Of a DNA stretch of 64,000 nucleotides, positions 62,701 to 64,000 are shown one piece after another; position 1 is the stretch's first letter; every line of letters starts with the position of its first letter. The notes under the pieces were generated by a model. The model was not told the origin of the DNA. It saw nothing but the letters and a program-made list of their open reading frames with translations, and searched no databases. A program made the position numbers and the translations under genes. Location of the stretch: contig NC_045143.1 of the NCBI RefSeq assembly GCF_008831285.2, positions 16,156,464 through 16,220,463 of the forward strand, written 5' to 3'. This DNA is from Nymphaea colorata (lineage: Eukaryota; Streptophyta; Magnoliopsida; Nymphaeales; Nymphaeaceae).

Positions 62701-63792
62701 TAGTTAAAAAAACCATCCCTATAAGCCCAACCACTACATATCATTATGACTACAAAACATAAACATTTTAAATTTAGTGAACTACCAGCCTAACATAGTG
62801 TTGCATCGTGATGCATGTGCACATACATATGCAAGATACAATGGAATTGCCAAGTAATGCCTAAAAAAATGCCTTTATTATATATTTATCTTTCATGAAG
62901 CTTTATTTGCAATAGTAAAAATAACTAATTTGTTACCGAATTGAATGGATGATGAGAAGTGAGAAGCCTGATTAATCATTCCCAGATCCAAATTTTTTAG
63001 ACATTGCCTGCAGTCAGCATTTAAGTATGCAAAACTTCATTTACAAGCTTTTCATCAAGGTAACCGTCACCATCAAACCCTCATCAGAGTAACGTTGATA
63101 TTGATAACAAAATCAGTTTGCAAATGACTTTCAACATACTGGCTGATACTCTATTCAGAATATCAGAATCAGAATAGGTAATAAAGCACATTACACACGC
63201 GCACGCGTGTGGGGTGCAGATGTGTGAGCCTGTCCACATATATGCACGGAAGGAGAGACGGAGAGAAAGAGAGCAAGCAAGCAGTCTCAACATCAAGTAT
63301 GGAGTAAATGGGAAAGATAAAAGTGACAAACTGCACAACAATATGAATCACTCACTCCATAATTGCCAATTTAAAAAAAAAAAAAAAGGCAGGTTGTCTA
63401 GTAGTAGTATAATAGCCAGAAACGGAACATCACATAACAGAAAGAAGAACAACTGTTTAGAAAAACAAAAGCAAAATGGATTTAGCGTGTAATATTAAGA
63501 AGCAATAACAGCAGATGAAATAATTTTCAATGCTGTAAATGAAAATAGAGAACATTCAACAACCTGTCTAAGAAGATATTCCATGACAAGAAGGATCTAA
63601 ATTACAATGGTGTTGTCATGGAAAAGCTCCGTTAACGCCCAAAAAAAAAAAAACAATAATCATCTGTATGAAGTACCTTGTAGCCGTTGGGCATAATAAA
63701 GGCCCTTGCTTAATAACTTTTCCAACACGAACGGATGCCAAAGGAACACACAAACACCGAGCCAGCTTATTAACCTCTGAAACCTCAAAATG
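56732..63792 (-). CDS. Unrecognised conserved-looking plant protein, C-terminal 591 residues (5' end outside window)
   Basis: Four exons with matching phase: 63677-63792, 58326-58569, 57041-58222 and 56732-56965. Exon 1 seen gives HFEVSEVNKLARCLCVPLA, joined through AG|G to GHLKLTLLPSSDFRLSF and a helical region ending LSEKSMTVGTELLEK. The long third exon has an early QLTGISELRLESLGDYVRSY, a Ser/Pro-rich probably disordered middle with a CYCWCPPLPS patch, and an ordered end (QVYLVSAGPSIPTTISPLLP, then ESEVEKGARETLRMLISSS). The last exon gives GSRGIYSGFSNVDV and an acidic tail. I do not recognise a named domain. The disordered middle flanked by ordered, hydrophobic-patterned ends suggests a scaffold or regulatory protein. 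The intron between the first two visible exons is about 5.1 kb; a missed small exon in it is possible but not required by phase. Confidence 0.75.
58570..63676 (-). other. 5.1-kb intron of the unrecognised gene
   Basis: AT-rich, GT..AG bordered (CAAG|GTAC and CTGCAG|GGGG). It contains small ORFs on both strands (for example 60299-60484 minus, 60583-60852 plus) without recognisable motifs. No transposon structure was identified by eye, though such length usually implies old insertions. Confidence 0.6.
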
Positions 63793-64000
63793 CTGCCAAG
63801 GGATTCCAGAAAATAATGTCAAATATTACAATTTGGCAAACTAAAAAAGAAGGAATCATATGAGAACCGATATAGAACATGTTGAACAACAAAGATCTTA
63901 GGAACTCAAACCTGAAAAGATTTCACCACTCATTGGATATGAATTTTAGGCACATAATTGATCACATATGACATTGACATTTGGAATTAGAAATAAGTAT
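63793..64000 (-). other. Upstream intron of the unrecognised gene, to the window edge
   Basis: Sequence before the GCAG acceptor at 63793-63795; the gene continues to the right of the window. Confidence 0.5.

Overview
This is a stretch of nuclear genome from a flowering plant. The genes have spliceosomal introns with GT..AG borders, the products are plant-specific (a COI1-type jasmonate receptor, a sulfolipid synthase, a DIVARICATA-type MYB, a BAHD acyltransferase, an NPF8 peptide transporter), and the long AT-rich gaps carry microsatellites, MITE-like pieces and LTR retrotransposons. The order of plant cannot be fixed by eye. One intronless, GC-rich gene (the BAHD) beside AT-rich, intron-bearing genes recalls the GC heterogeneity of monocots, but early-diverging angiosperms are not excluded.

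Layout. 1-1159 (+): the last five exons of SQD2. 1687-3682 (-): a Josephin-domain (ataxin-3-like) deubiquitinase gene followed, in the same reading frame and after one UGA codon and 21 nt, by a membrane-anchored FAS1-domain ORF. 4899-6365 (-): single-exon BAHD acyltransferase with a TATA box. 6.4-14.9 kb: gene-poor, with microsatellites, a broken acyl-CoA thioesterase (HotDog) pseudogene and a short degenerate solo LTR. 14904-26751: a young LTR retrotransposon array, LTR-gag-LTR-gag-LTR, on the minus strand, flanked by a perfect 5-bp target duplication; each unit keeps gag but has lost almost all of pol. 27257-29698 (-): NPF8/PTR1-PTR5-type transporter, four exons. 29.7-40 kb: no recognisable gene. 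40078-41488 (+): DIVARICATA-like MYB, two exons. 45368-48332 (-): COI1 F-box/LRR jasmonate co-receptor, three exons. 48.4-56.7 kb: MITE-like elements, an inverted-motif GC-rich tract, a possible orphan exon and an LRR pseudogene. 56732-63792 (-): the 3' part of a conserved-looking but unrecognised gene with an intron of about 5.1 kb, running off the right edge.

The genes do not form one pathway. They are independent loci for plastid sulfolipid synthesis, ubiquitin biology, specialised acylation, di/tripeptide transport, transcription and jasmonate perception. The two observations most worth following are the Josephin-UGA-FAS1 arrangement, which may be a dicistronic or stop-readthrough locus, and the three-LTR gag-only array, whose middle LTR has the mosaic expected from unequal crossing-over. 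Exon borders were read by eye from splice dinucleotides, reading phase and remembered family similarity; no alignment was run.
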